Source of the DNA: JAWLAT01 sp041395325
Lineage (GTDB): Bacteria; Pseudomonadota; Gammaproteobacteria; Xanthomonadales; SZUA-5
DNA length: 13,784 bases
Reading direction: 5' to 3'
NCBI GenBank assembly: GCA_041395325.1
Contig: JAWLAT010000051.1
Span: 1 to 13,784 of the forward strand
Shown here: positions 5,187 through 12,865 of the stretch, one piece after another
Position numbering within the stretch: the first letter of the stretch is position 1
Layout: the number at the start of each line of letters is the position of its first letter
Program-made: the position numbers and the translations under genes
The notes under the pieces: generated by a model
Told to the model about the DNA's origin: nothing
The model's database searches: none
What the model saw: only the letters and a program-made list of their open reading frames with translations

Positions 5187-6419
5187 CTAGAACTCACCAT
5201 CGATCCAGGTTCGAATCCGCTGCCACCAGCTGCCCAGCTTGCTCGGCGCGCTGCGACGCACCGGTTGTCGCTGCGCCTGGGCGCCATACAGCAGCAGACC
5301 CACGCCGGTCGCATGAATCTGGTTGCCCACCACCTCGGACAGCCCACTGACGCCGTGCGGTACACCCACCCGCACCGGCATGTGAAACACCTCTTCGGCC
5401 AGCTCGGTCAGACCCTCGATGCGCGCCGCGCCACCGGTCAGCACGATGCCGGCGGCGATCAGATCCTCCAGCCCGCTGCGCCGCAGCTCGGCCTGCACCA
5501 TGCCGAGGATCTCCTCGTAACGCGGCTGCACCACCTCGGCCAGCGTCTGCCGGGCCAGTCGCCGCGGCGGCCGGTCGCCGACACTGGGTACCTGAATGCT
5601 CTCTTCTGCAGTGGCCAGATCGGCCAGCGCACAGGCGTACTTGACCTTGATCTCTTCGGCGTGCGGCGTGGGGGTGCGCAGCGCCACCGCGATGTCATTG
5701 GTGACCTGGTCACCGGCGATCGGGATCACTGCGGTGTGCCGGATGGCCCCCTGGGTAAAAACCGCCAGATCGGTCGTTCCGGCGCCAATGTCGACCATCG
5801 CGACGCCCAGTTCGCGTTCATCCTCGGTCAGCACCGCGTAGCTGCTGGCCAGCGGCTGCAGAATCAGTTCGTCCACGGCCAGACCGCAGCGCGCCACGCA
5901 TTTGGAAATGTTCTGTGCCGCACTGGCGGCTGCCGTGACCAGATGCACGCGCGCCTCCAGCCGGATGCCGCTCATGCCCACCGGGAAGCGAATCCCTTCC
6001 TGGTCATCGATGACGTACTGCTGTGGCAGCACGTGCAGAATTTTCTGATCGGCCGGCACCGGCACGGCGCGCGCCGCATCCAGCACCCGCTCGACGTCGT
6101 GATCGCCCACTTCCTTGTCGCGGATGGCGACGATTCCGTGCGAGTTGTGGCTCTTGATGTGGCTGCCCGAAATCCCGGCATAGACCGAATGGATCTCGCA
6201 GCTGGCCATCAGCTCGGCTTCCTCAACCGCGCGCTGAATGCAATTCACCGTCGATTCGATGTCCACGACCACGCCGCGCTTGATCCCGCGCGAGGGATGC
6301 GAGCCCACGCCGATGACCTCGATGGGCTCGCCGGCAGCGAACTCACCGACGATGGCCACGACCTTGGACGTGCCCACATCGAGGCCGACGATCAGCGACT
6401 TGTCACTCTTTCTGCTCAT
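5187..6419 (-). CDS. ftsA: Cell division protein FtsA
   Basis: FtsA is the actin-like ATP-binding protein that tethers FtsZ to the inner membrane and recruits later divisome proteins. The 410-residue product (E. coli about 420) shows phosphate loop 1 GLDVGTSKV (12-20), the 1C-domain region ESTVNCIQRAVEEAE (55-69), phosphate loop 2 VDIGAGTTDLAVF (209-221), and the adenosine motif VLTGGAARIEG (326-336). The C-terminal amphipathic membrane-targeting helix is GSWWQRIRTWIDGEF (396-410). The start at 6419 is preferred because it gives the usual MSRKSDKSLIVGLDVGTSK opening, lies 4 bases after the ftsQ stop, and has GGGAG upstream. A frame reaching 6521 would overlap ftsQ by almost 100 bases. It is followed by a 137-base structured interval before ftsZ. 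Confidence 0.97.
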   Translation of the reverse strand: MSRKSDKSLIVGLDVGTSKVVAIVGEFAAGEPIEVIGVGSHPSRGIKRGVVVDIESTVNCIQRAVEEAELMASCEIHSVYAGISGSHIKSHNSHGIVAIRDKEVGDHDVERVLDAARAVPVPADQKILHVLPQQYVIDDQEGIRFPVGMSGIRLEARVHLVTAAASAAQNISKCVARCGLAVDELILQPLASSYAVLTEDERELGVAMVDIGAGTTDLAVFTQGAIRHTAVIPIAGDQVTNDIAVALRTPTPHAEEIKVKYACALADLATAEESIQVPSVGDRPPRRLARQTLAEVVQPRYEEILGMVQAELRRSGLEDLIAAGIVLTGGAARIEGLTELAEEVFHMPVRVGVPHGVSGLSEVVGNQIHATGVGLLLYGAQAQRQPVRRSAPSKLGSWWQRIRTWIDGEF

Positions 6420-6423
6420 CGGT

Positions 6424-7158
6424 TCAGGCATCTCCCGGAGGCGCAGCGGTCGCGTTCGGATCGTGCCAGCGCACGGCAAAACCATTGGTGTAGCGCAGGT
6501 CAATCCGCTCCGGATCGCCATCCTGCTGCAGCCGCAACAGCGGCAAGCCGTGCACCAGACGCGCCCAGCGTTGCTGGTGGGCCGAGCGCCCGATCACGAT
6601 TTCCAGTCCCTCGGCGGTGGTCAGCGCCGCGCCGCCGCGCTCGCTCAGACTCAGGCGTGCCAGCTCCAGACCCAGCGACTCCAAACCCGGCCGCACCAGT
6701 TCGTACAGGGCCAGGGCATCCTCGACCCGTTGCTCACTGACCTCGAAGCGCGGAATGCCGCCCATCGGCACGTGGCTGTCGGCATCGAAAACCCGGCCGT
6801 CGCGATCGATCAATCGTTCGCGGCCCAACCGTGCCAGCACCCGACGCTCGCTCAGGCGCACCTCGACCGTGTCGGGCCAACGCTTGCGCACCTCGACCCG
6901 ATCGGCCCAGTTCATCGCGCTGACGCGGTCGCGAATCTCGTCCAGCGGCAGGAAGAAGAAGCCGCCACGCAAGGCCGGCGCCACCGCCGTGCGCACCTGC
7001 TCGGCGGTGATCCGCTCGAAGGGTCCGGTGACCTCGATCCAGCGCACTGGCGCCAGCGCGCTGGAATCACGCGCGAGCATCATGCCGACCAGCGGCAATG
7101 CCAGCGCAGCCATCGCCAGCAACAGCACCGGCAGCAGCCAGGGCTTGCGCGCGCTCAT
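6424..7158 (-). CDS. ftsQ: Cell division protein FtsQ
   Basis: FtsQ is a bitopic inner-membrane protein that links early and late divisome parts and binds FtsB/FtsL in the periplasm. The 244-residue product has a short basic cytosolic start, one transmembrane segment (about 6-28), a POTRA domain (about 37-106, with VRWIEVTG, WADRVEVRKRWPDTVEVRLSE), and a beta domain. The beta domain contains DRDGRVFDAD (118-127) and the closing strand RIDLRYTNGFAVRW (218-231), both typical of FtsQ. The start at 7158 is chosen because its ATG overlaps the ddl stop codon (ATGA). An upstream ATG at 7197 would add 13 residues inside ddl. The stop lies 4 bases before ftsA. Confidence 0.95.
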   Translation of the reverse strand: MSARKPWLLPVLLLAMAALALPLVGMMLARDSSALAPVRWIEVTGPFERITAEQVRTAVAPALRGGFFFLPLDEIRDRVSAMNWADRVEVRKRWPDTVEVRLSERRVLARLGRERLIDRDGRVFDADSHVPMGGIPRFEVSEQRVEDALALYELVRPGLESLGLELARLSLSERGGAALTTAEGLEIVIGRSAHQQRWARLVHGLPLLRLQQDGDPERIDLRYTNGFAVRWHDPNATAAPPGDA

Positions 7159-8072
7159 GCGGAACGCTCCAGCGAGGTGTCGAGAATGGCCAGACACAGC
7201 GCAGCGAAATCCAGCCCCATCGCCGCGGCCGCCTTCGGCACCAGCGAGTGACTGGTCATGCCGGGCGCCGTGTTGACCTCCAGCACATAGGGCTGGCCGT
7301 CAGCATCGATCATCAGGTCGACCCGGCCCCAGCCGTGGCAACCGACCGCGTCGAAGGCCTCCAGCGCGATCTCCTGCAGCAGCGCCTCGTCGTCGGCCGC
7401 CAGTCCGCAGGGGATCAGGTACTGCGTGTCGTCAGAGACGTACTTGGCCTGATAGTCGTAGAAACCACCGGCCGGCACGATGCGGATCACCGGCAGGGCC
7501 TGCTCGCCGAGGATGCCGACGGTGAACTCGGGACCATCGATCAAGCGCTCGGCCAGGACTGCCTGCGCATGCTGGCGAGCCAGCGACAGACCGGACTCCA
7601 GCGTGGCCAGATCGCGGGCCAGCGAAATCCCGACGGTGGAACCTTCGGCGGCTGGCTTGACCACCAGCGGCAGCTCCAACAGTGCAGCCAGTTCGGTGGC
7701 GCTGGTGTCGCCCTCGACGACGGCGAAATCAGCGGTGGGAATCTCCAGCCGCTGCCAGATCCACTTCGAGCGGATCTTGTCCATCGCCAGCGCCGAACCC
7801 AGCACACCGGAACCGGTGTAGGGCACGCCGCGGATGTCCAGCGCGCCCTGCAGCGAACCGTCCTCGCCGTGACCACCGTGCAGAATGATAAAGACGCGAT
7901 CGATGCGACCGGCGTCGACGGCCGCCAGCAGTGCCGGAATGCCATCGAAGGCTTCGACCTGCACGCCGCTGGACTGCAGCGCCGCGAGCACATTGCGGCC
8001 GCTTTCCAGCGACACCTCGCGTTCGCTGCTGCTGCCGCCATAGACCAGCCCGACCCGACCGTAGCGCTTCAT
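7155..8072 (-). CDS. ddl: D-alanine--D-alanine ligase
   Basis: Ddl joins two D-alanines with ATP in the cytosol; the dipeptide is then added to the UDP-MurNAc-tripeptide by MurF. The 305-residue ATP-grasp protein shows VGLVYGGSSSEREVSL (7-22), LHGGHGEDG (64-72), GVPYTGSGVLGSALAMDK (82-99), the ATP-binding VVKPAAEGSTVGIS (137-150), and metal-binding VLEVNTAPGMTSHSLVPK (263-280). The loop YDYQAKYVSDDTQY keeps the tyrosine (Y211) corresponding to E. coli DdlB Y216, which goes with D-Ala-D-Ala rather than D-Ala-D-lactate specificity. Its start overlaps the murC stop and its stop overlaps the ftsQ start, both as ATGA. Position in the dcw cluster matches E. coli ddlB. Confidence 0.97.
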   Translation of the reverse strand: MKRYGRVGLVYGGSSSEREVSLESGRNVLAALQSSGVQVEAFDGIPALLAAVDAGRIDRVFIILHGGHGEDGSLQGALDIRGVPYTGSGVLGSALAMDKIRSKWIWQRLEIPTADFAVVEGDTSATELAALLELPLVVKPAAEGSTVGISLARDLATLESGLSLARQHAQAVLAERLIDGPEFTVGILGEQALPVIRIVPAGGFYDYQAKYVSDDTQYLIPCGLAADDEALLQEIALEAFDAVGCHGWGRVDLMIDADGQPYVLEVNTAPGMTSHSLVPKAAAAMGLDFAALCLAILDTSLERSA

Positions 8073-9502
8073 GCGGCGTCTCCCAGCAGATGGCCGCGCT
8101 CGCCCAGCGCCGTGGCGGCTGCGCCGATATCGCCGGCACCCTGCAGCAGCAGCAGATCATCGGGACGCAGCACCGGCGGCAGCGCCTGAATCACATCGGC
8201 CGGCTGATCAATGAGGATCGGATCGACGCGGCCGCGCGAACGCACCGCGCGGGCCAGCGAGCGGGCATCGGCACCGGCGATTGGCTGCTCGCCGGCCGGG
8301 TAGACCTCCGACAGCAGCAGCACATCGACTTCGCTCAGTACCTGGGCAAAGTCATCCAGCAGCGACCAGGTGCGGCTGTAGCGGTGTGGCTGGAAGACCA
8401 TCACCAGGCGGCGCTCGGGCCAGCCGGCGCGGGCAGCATCAATGACCGCCTTAAGCTCGCGCGGATGGTGGCCGTAGTCGTCGACGAACATCACTTCGCC
8501 GCCTTCGACGCGCAATGGCGCATGAATCGTGAAGCGGCGTCCGACGCCGTTGAAGGCGCCCAGCGCACGCGCGATGCAGTCGGCGGGCACGCCCACTTCC
8601 AGGCCGATGGCCGCGGCCGCGCAGGCATTGAGCACATTGTGGCGACCTGGCAGCGCCAGCGTCACCGGCAGCGGCTCATGACCGGGCAGGTGCAGCGAGA
8701 AGTGCATTCGCTCGCGCTCCTGCACCACGTCGGAGGCCCACACATCCCAACGCGAATCAAAGCCATAGGTCAGCTGCGAGCGATGTGCCTGCGGCAGGAT
8801 CTCGCGCACCACCGGATCCTCGCCGCACAGCACCGCCAGCCCATAGAAGGGCAGGTGGTGGAGGAAATCGATGAAGGCCTGGCGCAGACGGCCGAAGTCG
8901 CCGTCGAAATTCTCCAGATGGTCGACGTCGATGTTGGTGACCACCGCCAGCATCGGCTGCAGCAGCAGGAAGGAGCCATCGCTCTCATCGGCTTCGGCGA
9001 CCAGAAACTCGCCGGCGCCGAGACGGCCGTGGCTGCCGGCGGAGTTCAGCTGGCCACCGACGACGAAGGTCGGATCCAGGCCGCCTTCGGCCAGCACGCT
9101 GGCGATCAGGCTGGTCGTGGTGGTCTTGCCATGGGTGCCAGCCACCGCGATGCCGCGGCGCAGACGCATCAGCTCGCCCAGCATTTCGGCTCGCGGCACC
9201 AGCGGCACGCGCCGCGCGCGGGCAGCGGCGACCTCGGGATTGCTGCTGTCGATGGCACTGGACACGACCACCACATCGGCCGCGGCGGCATGTTCGGCCG
9301 CATGGCCGCGCCAGACGGTGATGCCCAGTTGCTGCAGACGACGGGTGACCGCGGTGTCAGCCTTGTCCGAGCCGCTGACCTGGTAGCCGAGGTTGTGCAG
9401 CACCTCGGCGATACCGCTCATGCCCGAGCCGCCGATGCCGACCAGGTGCACCCGCGAGAAGCTCTTCATCAGATCGCGATCGGGGGCGAAACGAGGCGTC
9501 AT
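8069..9502 (-). CDS. murC: UDP-N-acetylmuramate--L-alanine ligase MurC
   Basis: MurC adds the first amino acid, L-Ala, to UDP-MurNAc in the cytosol. The 477-residue product (E. coli 491) has the Rossmann start VHLVGIGGSGMSGIAEVL (18-35), P-loop AGTHGKTTTT (121-130), the central-domain VAEADESDGSF (168-178), and TNIDVDHLENF (189-199). It also has GRHNVLNACAA (286-296), the MurC-typical DDYGHHPREL (341-350) and QPHRYSRT (371-378), and C-terminal LQGAGDIG (453-460). The start at 9502 overlaps the murG stop as ATGA. An internal ATG at codon 12 is a possible alternative, since many MurC proteins begin close to that point. It is followed directly by ddl with no murB between, as in E. coli. Confidence 0.97.
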   Translation of the reverse strand: MTPRFAPDRDLMKSFSRVHLVGIGGSGMSGIAEVLHNLGYQVSGSDKADTAVTRRLQQLGITVWRGHAAEHAAAADVVVVSSAIDSSNPEVAAARARRVPLVPRAEMLGELMRLRRGIAVAGTHGKTTTTSLIASVLAEGGLDPTFVVGGQLNSAGSHGRLGAGEFLVAEADESDGSFLLLQPMLAVVTNIDVDHLENFDGDFGRLRQAFIDFLHHLPFYGLAVLCGEDPVVREILPQAHRSQLTYGFDSRWDVWASDVVQERERMHFSLHLPGHEPLPVTLALPGRHNVLNACAAAAIGLEVGVPADCIARALGAFNGVGRRFTIHAPLRVEGGEVMFVDDYGHHPRELKAVIDAARAGWPERRLVMVFQPHRYSRTWSLLDDFAQVLSEVDVLLLSEVYPAGEQPIAGADARSLARAVRSRGRVDPILIDQPADVIQALPPVLRPDDLLLLQGAGDIGAAATALGERGHLLGDAA

Positions 9503-10587
9503 GCCGCCACCTCCAGGCAGATGCCGGCGACCCGATCGGCCGCACCCAGTGGCGCCAGCGCACGACTGGCGCGGGCCATCGCGGCCAGGCGCTCGCGGTC
9601 GCCAAGCAAGGCGCGCAGTCGCTGCGCCAACGCGGTCGCATCGACCTCGGCTTCCTGCACCAGCTCGGCGCCGCCGGCTTCGACCAGCCACTGACCGTTG
9701 GCGGTCTGGTGGTCGTCCACCGCATGCGGGAAAGGCACCAGCAGGGCGCCCACACCGGCGGCGGCCAGTTCCGAGACGGTCAACGCGCCGGAACGGCAGA
9801 CCACCAGATCGGCCCAGGCATAGGCCTGCGCCATGTCGGCGATAAACGGGCTGACCTCGGCACTAACGCCGGCGGCCTGATAGGCCTGCTGCGTGGCTTC
9901 CGCATGCGCAGCGCCGGCCTGATGGCGAATCTGCACCGACAGATCGCCCAGCTGGGCCAGTGCCTGGGGCAAGGTCTGATTCAAATAGCGCGCGCCCTGA
10001 CTGCCGCCCAGGACCAGCAAGCGCAACGGGCCCTGATCGTGCGGGCGGGCCTGCTCGGGCAAGCCAAGAATCGTCTCGCGCACCGGATTGCCGACCACTT
10101 CGGCCTGCAGTCGGCGTTGCTGCTCACCGGCGAAGGCAAACAGCCGCCGCCGCGCCAGCCGCGACAGAATTCGATTGGTCAGTCCCGGGATGCGGTTCTG
10201 TTCGTGCACGACCAGCGGCACCCGCAGCAGCCAGGCCGCCAGCCCACCGGGTCCGGCGGCGAAGCCGCCCAGGGCCAGCGCCGCACGCGGCTGCAGCCGG
10301 CGCACCACCGTCAGCGCCTGCCACACGGCGCGCAGCAAATGCCAGGGCGCCAGCAAACGGCTGAGCAGCCCCTGCCCGCGCAACCGCTGCACCGCGATGC
10401 CGTTGAAGGGCACGCCGTGCTCGGGCACAAGGCGCGATTCCATGCCACCGACCGAGCCCATCCAGCTGACCGGCACCGACTGGGCGCTCAGGCGCTCGGC
10501 CACGGCCAGTCCCGGGAAGACGTGGCCGCCGGTGCCGCCGGCCATGATCAGCACCGGTGCGGCGCCGCTGTGGTTCAGCGCGCTCAT
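9499..10587 (-). CDS. murG: UDP-GlcNAc:lipid I N-acetylglucosaminyltransferase MurG
   Basis: MurG transfers GlcNAc from UDP-GlcNAc to lipid I on the cytosolic face of the inner membrane, giving lipid II. The 362-residue GT-B glycosyltransferase has the three glycine-rich loops: MAGGTGGHVFPG (15-26, with the catalytic-site H22), GGFAAGPGG (107-115) and LGGSQGARYLN (193-203). It also has VVHEQNRIPGLTNR (126-139), VGNPVR (165-170), and the donor-site CRSGALTVSELAAAG (264-278) followed by PFPHAVDDHQTANG (285-298). Length matches the family. The start at 10587 overlaps the ftsW stop as ATGA; the frame extends further upstream only inside ftsW and is not needed. Confidence 0.97.
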   Translation of the reverse strand: MSALNHSGAAPVLIMAGGTGGHVFPGLAVAERLSAQSVPVSWMGSVGGMESRLVPEHGVPFNGIAVQRLRGQGLLSRLLAPWHLLRAVWQALTVVRRLQPRAALALGGFAAGPGGLAAWLLRVPLVVHEQNRIPGLTNRILSRLARRRLFAFAGEQQRRLQAEVVGNPVRETILGLPEQARPHDQGPLRLLVLGGSQGARYLNQTLPQALAQLGDLSVQIRHQAGAAHAEATQQAYQAAGVSAEVSPFIADMAQAYAWADLVVCRSGALTVSELAAAGVGALLVPFPHAVDDHQTANGQWLVEAGGAELVQEAEVDATALAQRLRALLGDRERLAAMARASRALAPLGAADRVAGICLEVAA

Positions 10588-11780
10588 GCCGGCATCCCCA
10601 CGCGCGGGCTGCGCATCGGCTTGTGCTGTTCGCGCTCGGCCTCGGCCAGTTCGCGCGCGACGCGCAGCAGCAGGCCCATCGCCACGCAGCTCATCAGCAC
10701 GCTGCTGCCACCCGAGGACACGAACGGCAGCGTCAGGCCCTTGGTCGGCAGCACGCCGAGATTGACGCCGATGCTGATCATCGCCTGCAACGAGAACCAC
10801 AGGCCGATGCCGTAGGCGATCGCGCCGGCGAAGACCTGCTCGCGCTCGAAGGCGATCAGGCCCAGCTTGAAGGCGCGCCCGGCAAGCAGGGCGAACAGGC
10901 CCAGCAACACCACCAGTCCGAAGAAGCCCAGTTCCTCGGCGATCACCGCGACGATGAAGTCGGTGTGCGCCTCGGGCAGATAGAACAGCTTCTGCACGCT
11001 GTCACCCAGGCCAACGCCGAACCACTCGCCGCGACCCACAGCAATCAGCGCCTGGGTCAGCTGGAAACCGTCGTTGAAGGGATCGGCCCAGGGGTTGAGG
11101 AAGGTGGTCAGACGGCGCAGGCGATAGCTTTCCATCTGCGCCACGATGGCAATCACCGGCAGGGCCGCCAGACCGATGCCGAGCAGACGCGGCGCCGAGG
11201 CGCCACCCAGCCAGAGCATGCCGACGGCGATGCTGATCAGCAGCACCGAGCCACCGAAATCCGGCTGCGCCAGCAGCAGGCCGACCAGCGCGGTCACCAC
11301 CGCCAGCGGCTTCAGCACGCCGGCCCAGGTCTGCTGCACATCGCGGCGATGGCGCACCAGATAGCCGGCCAGATAGACGATCAGCAGCAGCTTGACCATC
11401 TCCACGACCTGAAAGCCGGAGATGCCCAGATTGATCCAGCGCCGCGCACCGTTGATGCGCACGCCGATGCCCGGCAGGAACACCAGCAGCAACACGAACA
11501 ACGCGGCCAGTGCGGCCAGCGGGGACCAGCGCTGCAGCCAGGCCAGCGGGATGCGCCACATCACGGCCGCGCCGATGCCACCGGCGAGCAGGAACATGGC
11601 GTGGCGGGAGACGTAATAGAACGGCCCGACGCCATGCGCTTCGGCAATCGAAATCGAGGTCGAGCTGACCATCACCAGGCCGAGCATCACCAGGCCAAGC
11701 GCGGCCAGCAGCAGGCTGCCGTCCGGGCCAGTGCCGCCACGGGGAAATTCGATGCGCTGCTGGGGCAGGACGGCGGCCAT
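10584..11780 (-). CDS. ftsW: Septal peptidoglycan polymerase FtsW (SEDS family)
   Basis: FtsW is the SEDS-family glycosyltransferase that polymerises lipid II at the septum with FtsI. The 398-residue product is strongly hydrophobic with about ten membrane segments. Family landmarks are GVRINGARRWINLG (106-119), QVVEMVKLLLIVYLAGYL (124-141), AQPDFGGS (171-178), FLNPWADPF (227-235), and LPEAHTDFIVAVIAEELGF (268-286, with the invariant D274). It ends with SIGVNLGVLPTKGLTLPFVS (336-355). FtsW rather than RodA is favoured by its place between mraY and murG. The start at 11780 lies 2 bases after the mraY stop, with AAGGTG upstream. In E. coli murD occupies the mraY-ftsW interval; here there is no room for it. 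Confidence 0.96.
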   Translation of the reverse strand: MAAVLPQQRIEFPRGGTGPDGSLLLAALGLVMLGLVMVSSTSISIAEAHGVGPFYYVSRHAMFLLAGGIGAAVMWRIPLAWLQRWSPLAALAALFVLLLVFLPGIGVRINGARRWINLGISGFQVVEMVKLLLIVYLAGYLVRHRRDVQQTWAGVLKPLAVVTALVGLLLAQPDFGGSVLLISIAVGMLWLGGASAPRLLGIGLAALPVIAIVAQMESYRLRRLTTFLNPWADPFNDGFQLTQALIAVGRGEWFGVGLGDSVQKLFYLPEAHTDFIVAVIAEELGFFGLVVLLGLFALLAGRAFKLGLIAFEREQVFAGAIAYGIGLWFSLQAMISIGVNLGVLPTKGLTLPFVSSGGSSVLMSCVAMGLLLRVARELAEAEREQHKPMRSPRVGMPA

Positions 11781-11782
11781 GC

Positions 11783-12865
11783 TCAGCGCACCTTGAGGGT
11801 CGCCAGACCCAGCAGCACCAGCACCACACTGATGATCCAGAAGCGCACGATGACCCGCGGTTCGGGCCAGCCCTTGAGCTCGAAATGGTGATGCAGCGGC
11901 GCCATCCGGAAGATGCGCTTGCCGGTGGTCTTGAACGAGGCCACCTGCAGGATGACGCTGAGGGTCTCCAGCACGAAGATGCCGCCCATGATCAGCAGCA
12001 CCGCTTCCTGCCGCACCACCACGGCGACCAGACCCAGCACGGCGCCCAGCGCCAGCGCGCCGATGTCACCCATGAAGACCTGCGCCGGGTAGGTGTTGAA
12101 CCAGAGGAAGCCCAGTCCCGCACCGGCCATCGCACTGCAGACGATCGCCATCTCCTGCGCCCCGGGGATGCGCGGGATGGCCAGATATTCGGCGAAAACC
12201 GCATGACCACTGAGGTAGGCAAAGACACCCAGCGCCGAGGCCACCAGCACCGTCGGCATGATCGCCAGGCCATCCAGCCCGTCGGTCAGATTGACGGCGT
12301 TGGAGAAGCCGACGATCCAGAAATAGGTCAGCACGATGAAGCCGATGCCCAGCGGAAAGACCGCATCCTTGAACACCGGCAGATACAGCGCGGTGGCGGC
12401 CGGCACATCGGCGGTCAGATACAGATAGACCGCGGCGGCGGCACCGAAGATCGACTGCAGCAGGTACTTCCAGCGCGCCGGCAGACCGCGGCTGTCCTTC
12501 AGCACCAGTTTGCGGTAGTCGTCGATGAAGCCGACCAGACCGAAGCTCAGCAGCACTGCCAGGGCCACCCAGACGTAGCGATTGCGCAGGTCGCACCAGA
12601 GCAGCATCGAGATCGCCATGCTGACCAGAATCAGCACGCCACCCATCGTCGGCGTGCCGGCCTTGGACAGATGCGATTGCGGCCCGTCCTGGCGGATGGT
12701 CTGGCCGATCTGCTTTTCCGCCAGGCGGCGGATCAGTGCCGGACCGACGGCCAGCGAGATGCCCAACGCGGTCAGCGCGCCGAGAATGGCTCGCAGCGTC
12801 AGATACTGGAACACGTTGAAGGCGCTGATGTGCTGCGCCAGCCATTCGCTCAACCAGAGCAGCAT
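11783..12865 (-). CDS. mraY: Phospho-N-acetylmuramoyl-pentapeptide transferase MraY
   Basis: MraY transfers phospho-MurNAc-pentapeptide from UDP to undecaprenyl phosphate, making lipid I at the inner membrane. The product has 360 residues, the same as E. coli MraY, and about ten membrane segments. Active-site landmarks are all present: the D115/D116 pair in GFIDDYRKL, NAVNLTDGLDGLA (189-201), the Mg-binding D267 in VFMGDIGALALG, and the histidine cluster MAPLHHHFELKGWPE (321-335). The UDP/lipid region IGQTIRQDGPQSH (53-65) is also typical. The start at 12865 has a strong AGGAGG four bases upstream, located inside the murF 3' end; the two genes overlap by 16 bases. Identification is secure. 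Confidence 0.98.
   Translation of the reverse strand: MLLWLSEWLAQHISAFNVFQYLTLRAILGALTALGISLAVGPALIRRLAEKQIGQTIRQDGPQSHLSKAGTPTMGGVLILVSMAISMLLWCDLRNRYVWVALAVLLSFGLVGFIDDYRKLVLKDSRGLPARWKYLLQSIFGAAAAVYLYLTADVPAATALYLPVFKDAVFPLGIGFIVLTYFWIVGFSNAVNLTDGLDGLAIMPTVLVASALGVFAYLSGHAVFAEYLAIPRIPGAQEMAIVCSAMAGAGLGFLWFNTYPAQVFMGDIGALALGAVLGLVAVVVRQEAVLLIMGGIFVLETLSVILQVASFKTTGKRIFRMAPLHHHFELKGWPEPRVIVRFWIISVVLVLLGLATLKVR

Noticed and set aside
5091..6740. Long plus-strand open frame (549 codons) opposite ftsA and ftsQ
   Set aside because: Antisense shadow caused by high GC: Arg/His/Gln-rich translation without family likeness, fully overlapping well-identified ftsA and ftsQ.
7931..9694. Long plus-strand open frame (587 codons) opposite murC and ddl
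   Set aside because: Antisense to clear murC and ddl; composition is His/Gln/Arg-rich and has no recognisable domain.
12050..12085. MraY has GDIGA where E. coli has GDVGS
   Set aside because: Alanine at this place is, to my knowledge, normal in pseudomonad-type MraY; the metal-binding Asp267 is kept.
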